Shown here one piece after another: positions 10,701 through 20,409 of a DNA stretch of 64,000 nt; positions within the stretch are counted from its first letter, which is position 1, and every line of letters starts with the position of its first letter. Source of the DNA: Lunularia cruciata. Its lineage: Eukaryota; Streptophyta; Marchantiopsida; Lunulariales; Lunulariaceae. Under the pieces are notes generated by a model. That model had not been told where the DNA came from and ran no database searches. It worked only from the letters and a program-made list of their open reading frames with translations. A program made the translations under genes and the position numbers. Location of the stretch: contig OX419759.1 in assembly GCA_948567375.1 (NCBI GenBank), forward strand, positions 11,314,744-11,378,743. Direction: 5' to 3'.

Positions 10701-12496
10701 TCCTAAACTGTCGGGAAGGCCCTGCAACGTTTTGCACCACTCAATTTTCAAATCCTGCAAGAGAGTAAGTTCCCCAAGGGAATCCGGCAGCGATCGGAGT
10801 TCTTCACACCCGGTCAAATCTAGTGTCTCCAATTTGGCTAACCTTCCTAAACTGTCGGGAAGGCCCTGCAACGTTTTGCACCACCGAATGTTCAAATCCT
10901 GCAACAGAGTAAGTTCCCCAAGGGAATCCGGCAGCGATCGGAGTTCTTCACACCAGGTCAAATTTAGTTCCTCCAATTTGGCTAACCTTTCTAAACTGTC
11001 GGGAAGGCCCTGCAACGTTTTGCACCCCCAAAGGTTCAAATCCTGCAACAGAGGAAGTTCCCCAAGGGAATCCGGCAGCGATCGGAGTTCTTCACACCAG
11101 GTCAAATTTAGTTCCTCCAATTTGGCTAACCTTCCTAAACTGTCGGGAAGGCCCTGCAACGTTTTGCACCCCCAAAGGTTCAAATCCTGCAACAGAGGAA
11201 GTTCCCCAAGGGAATCCGGCAGCGATCGGAGTTCTTCACATTTGAGCAACGATAGTTTCTTCAATTTGGCTAACCTTCCTAAACTGTCGGGAAGGCCCTG
11301 CAACGTTTTGCACCCCTCAATTTTCAAATCCTGCAAGAGAGTAAGTTCCCCAAGGGAATCCGGCAGCGATCGGAGTTCTTCACACCCGGTGAAATCTAGT
11401 TTCTCCAATTTGGCTAACCTTCCTAAACTGTCGGGAAGGCCCTGCAACGTTTTGCAGTCGTTAATTTTCAAATCCTGCAAGAGAGTAAGTTGCCCAAGGG
11501 AATCCGGCAGCGATCGGAGTCCTTCACACCAGCTCAAATCTAGTTTCTCCAATTTGGCTAACCTTCCTAAACTGTCGGGAAGGCCCTGCAACGTTTTGCA
11601 CTCCCTAATTTTCAAATCCTGCAAGAGAGTAAGTTCCCCAAGGGAATCCGGCAGCGATCGGAGTTCTTCACATTTGACCAACTGTAGTTTCTTCAATTTG
11701 GCTAACCTTCCTAAACTGTCGGGAAGGCCCTGCAACGTTTTGCACTCCCTAATTTTCAAATCCTGCAACAGAGTAAGTTCCCCAAGGGAATCCGGCAGCG
11801 ATCGGAGTTCTTCACACCAGGTCAAATTTAGTTCCTCCAATTTGGCTAACCTTCCTAAACTGTCGGGAAGGCCCTGCAACGTTTTGCACCCCCAAAGGTT
11901 CAAATCCTGCAACAGAGTAAGTTCCCCAAGGGAATCCGGCAGCGATCGGAGTTCTTCACACCAGGTCAAATTTAGTTCCTCCAATTTGGCTAACCTTCCT
12001 AAACTGTTGGGAAGGCCCTGCAACGTTTTGCACCCCGAAATCTTCAAATCCTGCAACAGAGTAAGTTCCCCAAGGGAATCCGGCAGCGATCGGAGTTCTT
12101 CACACCCGGTGAAATCTAGTTTCTCCAATTTGGCTAACCTTCCTAAACTGTCGGGAAGGCCCTGCAACGTTTTGCAGTCGTTAATTTTCAAATCCTGCAA
12201 GAGAGTAAGTTGCCCAAGGGAATCCGGCAGCGATCGGAGTCCTTCACACCAGCTCAAATCTAGTTTCTCCAATTTGGCTAACCTTCCTAAACTGTCGGGA
12301 AGGCCCTGCAACTTGCACCTCTGAATTTGCAAATCCTGCAAGAGAGTAAGTTGCCAAAGGGAATCGATCCATCGGAGTTCTTTACACCAGGACAACTCCA
12401 GTTTCTCCAATTTGGGTAGCCTGGGTAAGCCCGCCAACTTATCACAATCGTCAATTGTCAAATCCTGCAATTTACCAAGTTGGCCAAATGAAAGCC
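7713..12496 (-). CDS. HNL copy A exon 8: giant LRR exon
   Basis: The exon encodes about 1,590 residues, almost entirely a tandem LRR solenoid. The 48-residue unit has two 24-residue LRRs: LPDSLGELTLLQDL-x4-CKTLQG and LPDSLGRLAKLEKL-x4-CEELRS. There are about 33 units, hence about 66 LRRs, more than the roughly 10-40 usual in plant NLRs. The first two units are diverged. Unit 13 ends in TAG at 10,647-10,649, where every other unit has TCG; removing it would keep the frame open to 7,713. Read literally, the protein stops after about 13 units. The last unit degenerates (LPDSFRQVSDLQLNLRL) and stops, although coding potential continues in another frame to 7,601. The LRR face would be expected to bind ligand or partner. 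Confidence 0.85.
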
Positions 12497-15400
12497 CTGA
12501 AAGTGAGAAATGTGTCCAAATAAATCTCACTAGGATTGATTTTCTGGACTGAAAGAATACTCAATTAGTCCACCTTTGTTGAGAAGTGATTGCAGTCTTC
12601 TTTGCTGGAAGTTTACTAAGTTTACTGACCTCATTCTCGGTAACGGCTTCCTCCCTTCCACTTCCACTGTGTTGCTCTGTTGAATTGATTATATCATCAG
12701 TACTTGAACAAATGGATTTCAAGTGGCTTCCTTCGGTAGGACTTGGGTCATCGAACGAAGCCGCCAAGGGACCATCAACTGCCAGAATGATCAAATCCTT
12801 GTTCGTCGAACTCTTTAATACAGTTTTAGAACGTTGCCAAGCTGTCCACCGGAGCATGAGCAGACCCGGTGGCAACTGGAAATGACCTTCTCGACACCGC
12901 TTGCACGCTGCATCTGAGTAAGTCCAGTCCCTCACTATCAGGTAACGAAGGTTTGTAAGTTGCGACACAACGCTCCACGCCTCTCTCATTTCGCAAGGTC
13001 TGCCGTCTTCACAACACTCCTCGTCGCTAAGATCCGGAACTAACGATTCGCTGTACTCTCTCCGGCTAGCCTTCGTTTCTATCGCGTATGCACCCCCATT
13101 TTCCAATCCTCGAGCTCCCTTCAATCATGTACACAAGAGGAATATGGTTCAAATACGTGTGGTATGCTCCAACTTGCACAAGCCCATGTCTAAGCTATCA
13201 AATAGGCATACAAGGAGAACCATAACCAAAGCATGCTGAACTAAGCTGAAGCTAAATTTGAGAGAAAAAGGAAGCAGCTCCACAGCTAGCAAGAACAAGT
13301 GGCATGGCGTGAGTCAAGTCTATTAACATCCGGCCTTCTCATATCACAGTGTTCAGAAAACTGATTTTGAAACAAACAATATCACAAGCCGCCCTCTCCA
13401 AAAGTTCATAGTCATCATGTTTCAGTACCTACAAGGAATCTAAATGTCAGGGGAAAGTGAAAATTGAGGGATGTACGAAATCTACATCTGCATGTGAATG
13501 CTGGGGGAATACTGCAATATATCCATGTGCTGACCACTCCATTGGTTAGAAACATAAAGGCGTGTACACAAAGGAGGAGTGAGGAGTCGCAATCGTCCAC
13601 GGCTAAAGCATGATGCTGTCCTGCACCAGAAATGAGAGCACATACATTCTGTGGCTAGATCTTTAGAAAACGGCACTCGCGTTTCAATGAAACAAGAGGA
13701 ACAAGTCCGTAGAGGAACTTGACACACACCTTGATGCCACCATCGATTGGGAATGTCGTTATTCTGCCTTTCTTCTTTGCAATGACTCTGGCTAAATTCC
13801 TGAGATGCTCGTGTACTTTAGGTACAAAAGGCACGTCACGGAACCAGCTTGCTGTATTATGATCATGGACAAGAGACCTTGCGACCAGAGTTTCCCAAAT
13901 AGTGCGTGCGTTACCGTACAGATTTGACCAAACCGACATAACTTGTTCAAAAGTAAACCCTGCAACGTCCTGGAGAGAATGGTCAACATTGTGTCGGAGT
14001 CCAAAATGCTTGGGGCTATCCGAAAATATGCATGCGGCATCCAGAAATATTTCTAGCTCTTCTGCGCAAAGCCCATCAGTACTAACCCTTAGCTTAGCCC
14101 ATATCTGCTTGTCAAAATTACCGGTGCGGCTTACTGCTTGCAGGGCTCCGGGTATCTCTTGCCATCTCTTCCTTTCCGCAGTCCCTCTAAGTAGCCTTCC
14201 AATCACCTCTAGGGTGAGAGGCAATCCATCGCATTCCTTCACTATATCTCCCACAATCTCCTTCAAGGCTTCCGGAGGTTCCCTTTTGTTGTCGAAAGCA
14301 TGTGATATAAACAGTTTTCTTGCATTTTCCGGCCGTAAAGTTGATACATCACAAACATACTTGTCGCAATCGTCTAGCATGTTGAAAAGTTCCTTATCTC
14401 GACTTGTGACGATGAAACAACTTCCTTCCACATCATGCTCTACAGCTATATCCCTTAAGAGCTCTATATGATGTTGTCTATCAACATCATCAAAGATAAA
14501 AAGGATTCTTTTTCCTCTCATCTTACCCCATGTATCTTCTTTGTACTCGCCTTCAAAAGAAGGACTTATATGTGCCCAGATTTCTCGCTTGAGACGTCTT
14601 TTATCACCTTGAATATTTTTTACTTCTTGTACAAAACAAACGTACTCAAACTGATCGTTGATCTCGTTGAAGATCAAATTTGCAATGGTGGTTTTCCCAA
14701 CTCCTCCCATGCCAAAAATTCCAATAAAACGACGTTTCCGACCAATCTCTGCAAGAATTGACTTCATAAGGGACTCTGTACCCACGACCTCCCTGGGAAT
14801 CCGCTTCTTCAGAGCTGCATGATCATGTGAAACACTTTGTTCCTGCATACAGGTAGAAAGCAAGTCGAAGGTCCGAGGTGTATAAATCTTCGGAATTTCC
14901 CCATATGGACGAAATCATGAATTTGGAGGAAGAAATGTGGAAGAGCATAGTTACTGAATACACGAGGGTATGATGATATGTTTTGGTAATATATTCAAGA
15001 TTACCTTGACTTTGCCTTTAACGCGATCAATCAATGTGAGTAAGAATTGGAACATGTTGGAACTCTTTCCCTCTGCCCTACAGAGAGAAATATGATCTGC
15101 AGCCACCGTCATGAAGTTCCCTCCCAACCGCGCAGATGCTTCCTCTACAATGATCATGCTCGCTATTTCACTTTTGGCCTGCGGAGATTAAAATCATGAC
15201 TGCATCTTCATAAGCTTTATTAGAACCCGAGAAGGCATCACGTGCTACATGTTATTCAGGAAATGACTTGCATCATCAAACAAAACATCAATCCGAACAA
15301 CAAAAGCAAACTAAATGCCCTTGATATTTTCAGAACAGTTAGACATCAAGGAGAATATAATAACATTTGTCCAATATTCGCACCCGTTTGCGTTAAGGTG

Positions 15401-17582
15401 AAAGCTTCACGGTAGTTTATTTTATTTACCCGATCCGGATTGATGGTGCTCATGTTAGTCTTGTGCATTTCTCCGATGCTGAAAATCTCCCATTTGTTGC
15501 GGGTGTATAATATACGAAAGTTTTCGCGTTGCCTGCCTACCTCGGTGCCCAACAACTCCACATATGGCGTCAAAGGACTCTTGTTCATGAACTTCTTTGC
15601 CATGCTAGCAAGCGTTTCTGACCCACAATGAGGAGTTCCACAAAACATAATTCCTTCTACGCCTTCCAGCCATCTGTATGGTGCTTCTGATTCTTTACTC
15701 TTCAACTCTGCCGCATGAAGGCACAATTGTTTTATGACGAGACCTCCAAAACTATGACCCACAAACACAATGGGTCGAAACGAACTCGAGCTTTCTTGAC
15801 CTTTTTCGAGGGCCCAGTCGAGTTCATGACACAAATTTTCTGCTATGCTCGTCAGATCCATTCTTCCCTCTGTGTCAGTCATCTTCAGACTGGCATCATA
15901 ATGAATGAAAAAAATGCGCGCATCACGATCACGAAGCCAATGTTGGGGCCAGAGCATTTTCAGATCCTCTCCGCAGGTCCACGTAGAAAGATGCACACCT
16001 AGTCCAGGATCATGCTCAAGTTGAAGCCCATGGAAGAAAACCATATCAAGCGCTGGTTCTCCTGGATCGTACACTAATGAAACGGTGTCGCTTAACTGTC
16101 AAAGTACACAAATACGAAAACAATTCATATATCTAGTTGCAACCATATGAAAGAAGTCAATCAACTTGATCCGACTCTTTCGACGAACCACCCACCAGGT
16201 AGATCACTGTTGTATTACAATTAAAACTACTGTGACAGTGACTTTATTTGGACAGACATGGCTTCTCCACAGGTGAGACTCTCAATCGTATTCTGCCAAT
16301 TCGAAAGGAGCTTGCGAGCTAATGAAAATTACTGGACAATCTTAGATTTGGTACATCAGATGTTATTATGATGATTCAGATTAGGTTTACATACCGGTTG
16401 AATACCGTCGTAAGAAGGGGGAAGACTGTTTGCTGTAAATGAATCGGTTGACTGCAAGAGGGTAGAAAACCATTCCACAATGACAAGGTTATATAAAACA
16501 ATTCCCAACACTTCAAACGTTCACGTTCATGCATAAAATGGAATTGTTAACCTAAGCGTTAGAAGACCACCAACAGTCTAAGAGTTCCCCAGAGATGAAT
16601 AAATCTTTGTTCTAGTGTAATATCATATGGCATGTTAATTTATCATTCGTTGCAAAGTAATGATCCTCCGACTCTTTTGAATGTCCCACCTGGTACAAAA
16701 TTGCATGAAGACACTCCTACATCTGTATACGGTTTATGTAGTTCATAAAGCGCGAATATGTCGGACATGTTACTAGTTCCAACTCCAGATTTAGAAAACT
16801 CATATACTTACTCCGGCTCTTTCGAATGACCAATGACCCACCGGGTAGATTATTGTTGCACCATACCGCTATACTGCAAGGACTATTTTGGAACATGACT
16901 TCAACGAAGCTCAGACGCTCATCACATTACGTGAATGAAATTTGCAAACTAATGTAATTTACTGACAATCTGGTACTTGTTACCACACATCCAAGTAATC
17001 ATGACTCAAAAAATATGTACCTGGCGATATCCTTGGAACAAAGGTTCAGGATTGCTTGTTGTAAATGAATTCCTTGACTGCAAAAGGTTAAGCAAAGCAC
17101 CCACAATCGCAAAATTGTAAAAGTTCCTTCGTCTTTACTCTAAATTAGTTTTCAAAAAGACAATACTCGTTAGCAATGATATTGACTATACGGGACGTGC
17201 ATCTTCACACCTAAACGAAATTTACCAAGTAAAGTAGTCACTTGATGTTTTTATGTAAGACAAACGGCATTTTTTGCAAACAAGCTTAGACGTCCCGTAC
17301 CTTGGAGTTCACCTTTCGAGAAGAGGAGAATCGAAACCATGTACAGCAAGACGGGGACGACTTTGGCAAAGGTACGGGTTTAGAGTCAGCCCTAACCCCT
17401 ACACCACCAGACGTGGACGGCCTGTTTGACTCATCATTGCGCATGGGTTGCCTCTCTTTATTAAGCTTCCCGTCTCCTACAACACTTTTGCCTTTCTCCC
17501 AATCCCGTCGTCCTCCTCCACCTGGATATTCTGCAATCTCCTCTGCTCCCTCCCTCAATTCCTTCCTCCATTGGGATTCCAT
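7713..17582 (-). CDS. HNL-type NLR gene (hydrolase-NB-ARC-LRR), copy A
   Basis: Modelled exons run from high to low coordinate: 17,582-17,301; 17,077-17,021; 16,451-16,395; 16,095-15,430; 15,178-15,005; 14,842-13,730; 13,118-12,626; 12,496-7,713. All boundaries have GT and AG sites, and phases agree (0,0,0,0,0,0,1). The product would be about 1,000 residues of leader, hydrolase, NB-ARC and linker, followed by about 1,590 residues of LRR. NB-ARC proteins act as ATP/ADP-switched intracellular immune receptors; the hydrolase replaces the usual TIR or coiled-coil signalling domain, as reported for liverwort HNL genes. The start ATG follows an in-frame TGA five codons upstream. Two defects are visible: TAG at 10,647-10,649 inside the LRR exon, and an apparent frameshift near 7,720. 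It is therefore either a recent pseudogene, a truncated-LRR receptor or an assembly error. Domain calls are strong; expression is unknown. Confidence 0.8.
7740..12460. repeat. 144-bp tandem repeat array (about 33 units)
   Basis: The anchor AATCCGGCAGCGATCGGAG recurs every 144 bp, for example at 7,901 and 8,045. Most of each unit is identical between copies. Differences cluster in two short windows that code the four residues before each conserved Cys. Higher-order identity exists: units around 11,461 and 12,181 match (720 bp apart), as do those at 9,301 and 10,021 (720 bp) and those at 8,937 and 10,665 (1,728 bp). This indicates unequal crossing-over or gene conversion in multi-unit blocks. 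Confidence 0.95.
12626..13118 (-). CDS. HNL copy A exon 7: NB-ARC to LRR linker
   Basis: About 164 codons start GARGLENGGAYAIETKAS, which resembles the conserved start of the post-NB-ARC region of TIR-type NLRs. Degenerate LRR-like stretches follow (LTNLRYLIVRDW, FQLPPGLLMLRW), then a Ser/Glu-rich tail. The donor is uncertain. A|GTAAAC at 12,626 gives phase 1, matching the CACTTTCAG|GG acceptor of the LRR exon; GAG|GTCAGT with a different acceptor is also possible. The frame stays open to 12,561, which may partly be intron. Copy B has the same exon but with a stop codon. Confidence 0.7.
13730..14842 (-). CDS. HNL copy A exon 6: NB-ARC domain
   Basis: This exon encodes 371 codons from a TATGCAG acceptor to an AAG|GTGTGT donor, phase 0. 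Motifs in order: P-loop GMGGVGKTT, RNBS-A FEYVCFVQEV, kinase-2 RILFIFDDVD (final Asp, as in TIR-type NLRs), RNBS-B GSCFIVTSRD, GLPL motif CDGLPLTLEVIG, RNBS-D-like FLDAACIF, and a winged-helix segment ending VHEHLRNLAR where MHDLLRDLGR would be expected. The nucleotide-binding residues look intact. The MHD triad reads VHE, and copy B shares this change, so it is ancestral to the duplication and not a recent lesion. The domain should act as the molecular switch between hydrolase and LRR. Confidence 0.9.
15005..15178 (-). CDS. HNL copy A exon 5: hydrolase C-terminus with catalytic His
   Basis: Fifty-eight codons run from a CTCCGCAG acceptor to an AAG|GTAATC donor. The exon contains VAADHISLCRAEGKSS, in which the His is the expected third member of the catalytic triad, followed by a helix (FQFLLTLIDRVKGKVK). 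Three copies exist in the window, all 174 bp and phase 0: this one, 6,252-6,425 and 47,960-48,133. The ADH-S-LCR core is kept in all three, which supports the exon boundaries and a conserved role. Confidence 0.8.
15430..16095 (-). CDS. HNL copy A exon 4: alpha/beta-hydrolase core
   Basis: This exon has 222 codons between a TTTGACAG acceptor and a CGG|GTAAAT donor, phase 0. The fold signature is clear: the first strand with the oxyanion-type HG (MVFFHGLQ), strand IFFIHYDA, nucleophile elbow FVGHSFGGLVIK with the catalytic Ser, MFCGTPHCGS, and the late FSIGE strand that may supply the acidic residue. The pattern resembles SERAC1/PGAP1-like serine hydrolases. The catalytic residues seem intact, so an active esterase or lipase is possible, although the substrate is unknown. 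Reading past the donor reaches a stop at 15,346, so the exon end at 15,430 is inferred from the paralogues and phase. Copy B keeps only the last 93 bp. Confidence 0.8.
16395..16451 (-). CDS. HNL copy A exon 3: duplicate 57-bp microexon
   Basis: Nineteen codons (STDSFTANSLPPSYDGIQP) lie between a CTCTTGCAG acceptor and a GTATGT donor, phase 0 on both sides. It matches exon 2 at S-x-x-SFT-x-x and at exon length, and lies 626 bp from it. The flanking intron DNA is duplicated too: near 16,165 and 16,800 both copies read TCC(G)ACTCTTTCGA and (A)CCCACC(A/G)GGTAGAT. This is therefore a tandem exon duplication, not coincidence. Confidence 0.55.
17021..17077 (-). CDS. HNL copy A exon 2: 57-bp microexon
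   Basis: Nineteen codons (SRNSFTTSNPEPLFQGYRQ) lie between a CTTTTGCAG acceptor and a GTACAT donor, phase 0 on both sides. It is a paralogue of the next exon, at 16,395-16,451, which has the same length and phase and a similar sequence. Because it is symmetric, it can be included or skipped without changing frame. The peptide is polar and probably disordered, sitting between the leader and the hydrolase. Confidence 0.55.
17301..17582 (-). CDS. HNL copy A exon 1: disordered leader
   Basis: This exon encodes 94 residues beginning MESQWRKELREGAEE and ending SSSRKVNSK at an AAG|GTACGG donor, phase 0. It is rich in Gly, Arg, Lys, Glu and Ser, with no transmembrane segment and no clear signal peptide. 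A Cys-Cys pair (PSCCTW) near the end could be a lipidation site, but that is a guess. A TGA lies in frame five codons upstream of the ATG, which favours this start unless another 5' exon is spliced in. The exon is absent from copy B. Its link to the downstream exons rests only on matching phase and on distance. Confidence 0.5.
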
Positions 17583-19520
17583 TCCTGCTTCAGTTCTTCA
17601 ATTCTGCAACCACGCAATAACCTCATGAGTATACCCAATTCAATCTATCTCTCCGTTCAAGCGTGTCCACTCATAGGTAACAAAGACTGCCCTAGTCGCT
17701 TAGAGACAACTGCTTGACGGTGTCCAATCTCGAGGCACTGATAAATCAGATTCCAGTAACGTAGTTAAGTTGACAGTAGTACTAATCAGTACAAGGAAGA
17801 AGAATTCATTACCTTGATGCTAATAAGGTAGACCAGAGGTGTGACCCGGTTTCCGGAGAATAGATCACGTCAGTCCTTTTCATTTATATATCCATCAGTT
17901 AGACAGAATAGCAGTTGCCAAAATATCAGAAACTCTTCAGCTACGATAAATACAAACAATCTCATGAAAATTGTGAGCAGACGCAGCTCTCTAAACGTCT
18001 AGTCGTAATTATGCGCAGAAACAACCTTCAAAACTGTAGCACAACAGCAGAGTACAGGAGGGAAAAGTTACTGAGCTATTCATTTAGCATTGGGTATTAT
18101 CCGCTATTCCAACGGGTACACAACCACAAATCAACGATAATCTGCCTTTTCCGTTCTTGAGCAGGGTAAAGTAACCTTGCTAGACAACTGTTTCTCTATC
18201 CTAGGAAAGAGTCTTTAGTATGTTCTCCTTGGTGTTGACTCATTATAATTTCTCTGCTGTTACGACCTTGTCCAAAAATATTAACTATATGTAAATCTTT
18301 TTCTGTCTCGGATTGCATTAATTTTATCAAATTTACAGATCGCAGATTGACCACTCGGCATGTCTGGCACATAAGCCCGGTAAACCCTACGCTGTATCAC
18401 CTTTCCTTTATCTCTCCACGTCAGTGACAGGATCTTATCATTAGCAATAGACAATCCAGAGAAGGGGTGTGTCCGATTTTTACTGGTAACGCCACAAGAT
18501 CTGGTTGTTATCTAGAGCTACTGTAATCCTCAACCCGCAGCGGGAGTTGACACAATAACCTCAACACACAACTCAATCTTGACAACTGAAATAAACATGT
18601 ATCACAAATATTAGAGATAAGATGGAAAAATGTTCTGGCTAGGCCCATTGTGATCCATCGACAACCAGGGGACGATGGTCCATGTGGAGAAGGATTGAAC
18701 ACTTTCGCTGGATTCCTTTTTGAATTGGACGGACGTCTTGCAACCTTTTTAAGGTCTATATGAAGCAGTATAGATGATAACCGTTTCAAACAACAAGTAC
18801 AGAACGAGGTTCACTCTCCTGTACTAGTTTTGTATAGGGGAGCATCACAAGTTAGTGTCGAACAGAAGAGAGGCAATACTCCTCTGGACAGAGCAAGTCA
18901 TCCGAAGTCCCAAAAGTGATCAGAGCGTACCTCACAAACGGGTGAAGCACCCGTCTATAACAACGAGATCGGCCGCCGCAATCTTCAGAACTCAATGTCC
19001 TGAAAAGTTCTCTAATTTGAGGGACGATTCGAGAAATCTTAAACGCTCTCTCTGAAATGAATTCTTTGTACCAAGTTGGAGAAAGCCCAGCCCTATCCAG
19101 TCGACAGCATTATTCGGTCGTCCTCTGATGATCCTTGTTCTGTTGCCAATCCACCGACTCGAGTAAGAAATCAGGTCGAGGAAGACTTCAAGTCTCCATC
19201 CCCGTGCAGTTAAACTCCGGATGCACGACCCACCAATACTCACAAACCATAAATAGCTACTGCAGAGGGTAACTTCAAAAACTCAACAAGAAAATAAGAT
19301 GACTGCTCTCGTCAACGAGAAAAAGCGGCAAGAGGAAGCACGCTCAAGGCTGTCACGTCAGGTGGCTGTGGTTCACAACCTGTCAGTAGAATCACGCATG
19401 GATCTTTCCTCCAGTCACACCACACACCACAAAATGTTATTATATGCAAACTAGTAGGATCATTCGACTCGTTGTTTGTCGACTACACGACTTGATTGGA
19501 AAAGAAGTTTTATTTATAGC
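17583..19520. promoter_or_regulatory. Upstream region of HNL copy A (promoter not resolved)
   Basis: About 1.9 kb upstream of the modelled start. I found no convincing TATA box at a sensible distance and no recognisable gene. Minus-strand frames at 18,508-18,789 and 18,992-19,243 are open but unrecognised and could include 5' UTR exons. This stretch is absent from copy B, so the duplicate lost the promoter region together with the 5' exons. Confidence 0.3.
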
Positions 19521-19600
19521 CACCTTACGCGACATGCATTGAAGTAACCAATGTGCTAATGCAATGACAATCTCAAGATAACGTACTTTAGCTTGACGTT

Positions 19601-20060
19601 TCACTGCCAACTCCTGGGGGTAAGCAGAACCAGGAATTCTGACTTTCGTTTAAGGATGTTATGAATTGTTGGCTTCGTGGGAAGCTTCGAAAGATTTAGA
19701 AAGCTTGGCGCATTCTTTGGTCCCGCTAGATTCTTCACATATTCTTTTTTGTAGCACCATCCAACAGGCCAATCTTTTCGTTCGGTACTTTTCACTGTGA
19801 CTGTTGAAATGGTAGCATGACCAACTTGCACACCGAACCTCTTTTTCACCCATCCAAGAATCTCGTCCTGCTTCATGTGTGGGTCGACCTTTGTCTCAAT
19901 CTCCTCCCTTTGCTCTTTGCTTCACTTGGCAGTCCTGCTCATGTGTGGGTCGAGCCCGTTCTTTGGCTCAATCTCCTTCCTTTGCTCCTTGCTTCACTTA
20001 GCAGCAGATTCCCACGTTCCCTGTTCTCTTTCCTAAACACGCTTTTCGTCAAAATCACGA
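19601..20060 (-). pseudogene. Pogo/Tigger-like transposase relic (HTH region), copy A
   Basis: A minus-strand frame reads KQDEILGWVKKRFGVQVGHA followed by TIS, the pattern of the N-terminal helix-turn-helix of pogo/Tigger/CENP-B transposases. A second HTH-like stretch, KPTIHNILKRKSEFL, follows. The preceding DNA carries a partial duplication of a stretch coding EQ(R)KEIE-like residues, interrupted by stops. Only the DNA-binding end is present; no DDE catalytic domain was found. Copy B at 48,760-49,090 preserves the upstream part better (KEQREEIETKRGLDPHM) but is also broken. The family assignment rests on motif pattern alone. Confidence 0.55.
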
Positions 20061-20139
20061 AATTAATTCATGAAACCTTTAGATAGCTTCAAGGATCAGC
20101 TTCCCCACTGCAGATGCGGAATACATGGCATTAACCATG

Positions 20140-20290
20140 TACATGTCAGTGGAGCACATGGCATTAACCCTGACCTTACTCCAGCATGATGTATGTGGGG
20201 CACATGGAATTAACCCTGATCTTACTCGAGCATGATATATGTGCGGCACATGGCATTAACCCTGATCTTACTCCAGCATGAAATCACGGA
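20140..20290. repeat. About 47-bp tandem repeat, three units
   Basis: The unit GCACATGGCATTAACCCTGA, plus about 27 bp ending in CAGCATGA, occurs three times with few changes, at about 20,153, 20,200 and 20,246. The duplicate region near 49,200-49,250 has about one unit, so the array expanded in copy A or contracted in copy B. Confidence 0.8.
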
Positions 20291-20409
20291 GGTCCATTTC
20301 TGGCCAAATAATCACGTTATTCATTGCAAATATAAAATGTAAGAGAGATTCTATAAAGTTATAATCTCTCAATTTTATACAAAAAGTATCCATCGCAAAT
20401 ATAAAAGAT

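Larger units (their letters stand above)
16165..17100. repeat. About 626-bp tandem duplication carrying the microexons
   Basis: DNA from about 16,165 to 16,460 is repeated with divergence at about 16,800 to 17,100. Anchors are CTCTTTCGA followed by a CCACC-GGTAGAT motif, and the two 57-bp exons lie at matching positions. A third, partial start occurs near 16,670 (CGACTCTTTTGAATGTCCCACC). The duplication explains the two consecutive, near-equivalent exons of the HNL gene. Confidence 0.65.

Noticed and set aside
7810-12324. 1,504-codon plus-strand ORF covering the LRR array
   Set aside because: It is antisense to a clear LRR exon. Because the array repeats every 144 bp, one stop-free unit makes the whole reverse frame open. 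Its product (repeats of NLPKLSGRPCNVLH) matches no known fold, and it opens with TTG at 7,810, not ATG.
13902-14471. Plus-strand ORF of 189 codons over the NB-ARC exon
   Set aside because: It is a shadow of the minus-strand NB-ARC frame, whose motifs are unmistakable. The same shadow appears over copy B.
15346-15429. Extension of the hydrolase exon to the stop at 15,346
   Set aside because: A CGG|GTAAAT donor at 15,430 in correct phase joins to the His exon. Copy B preserves both the donor and the His exon, so the extra residues are intron.
19817-20086. Plus-strand ORF with repeated LLPLL motifs
   Set aside because: It is antisense to the pogo-like HTH relic. The Leu-rich repeats come from a duplicated GAG-rich stretch on the other strand.
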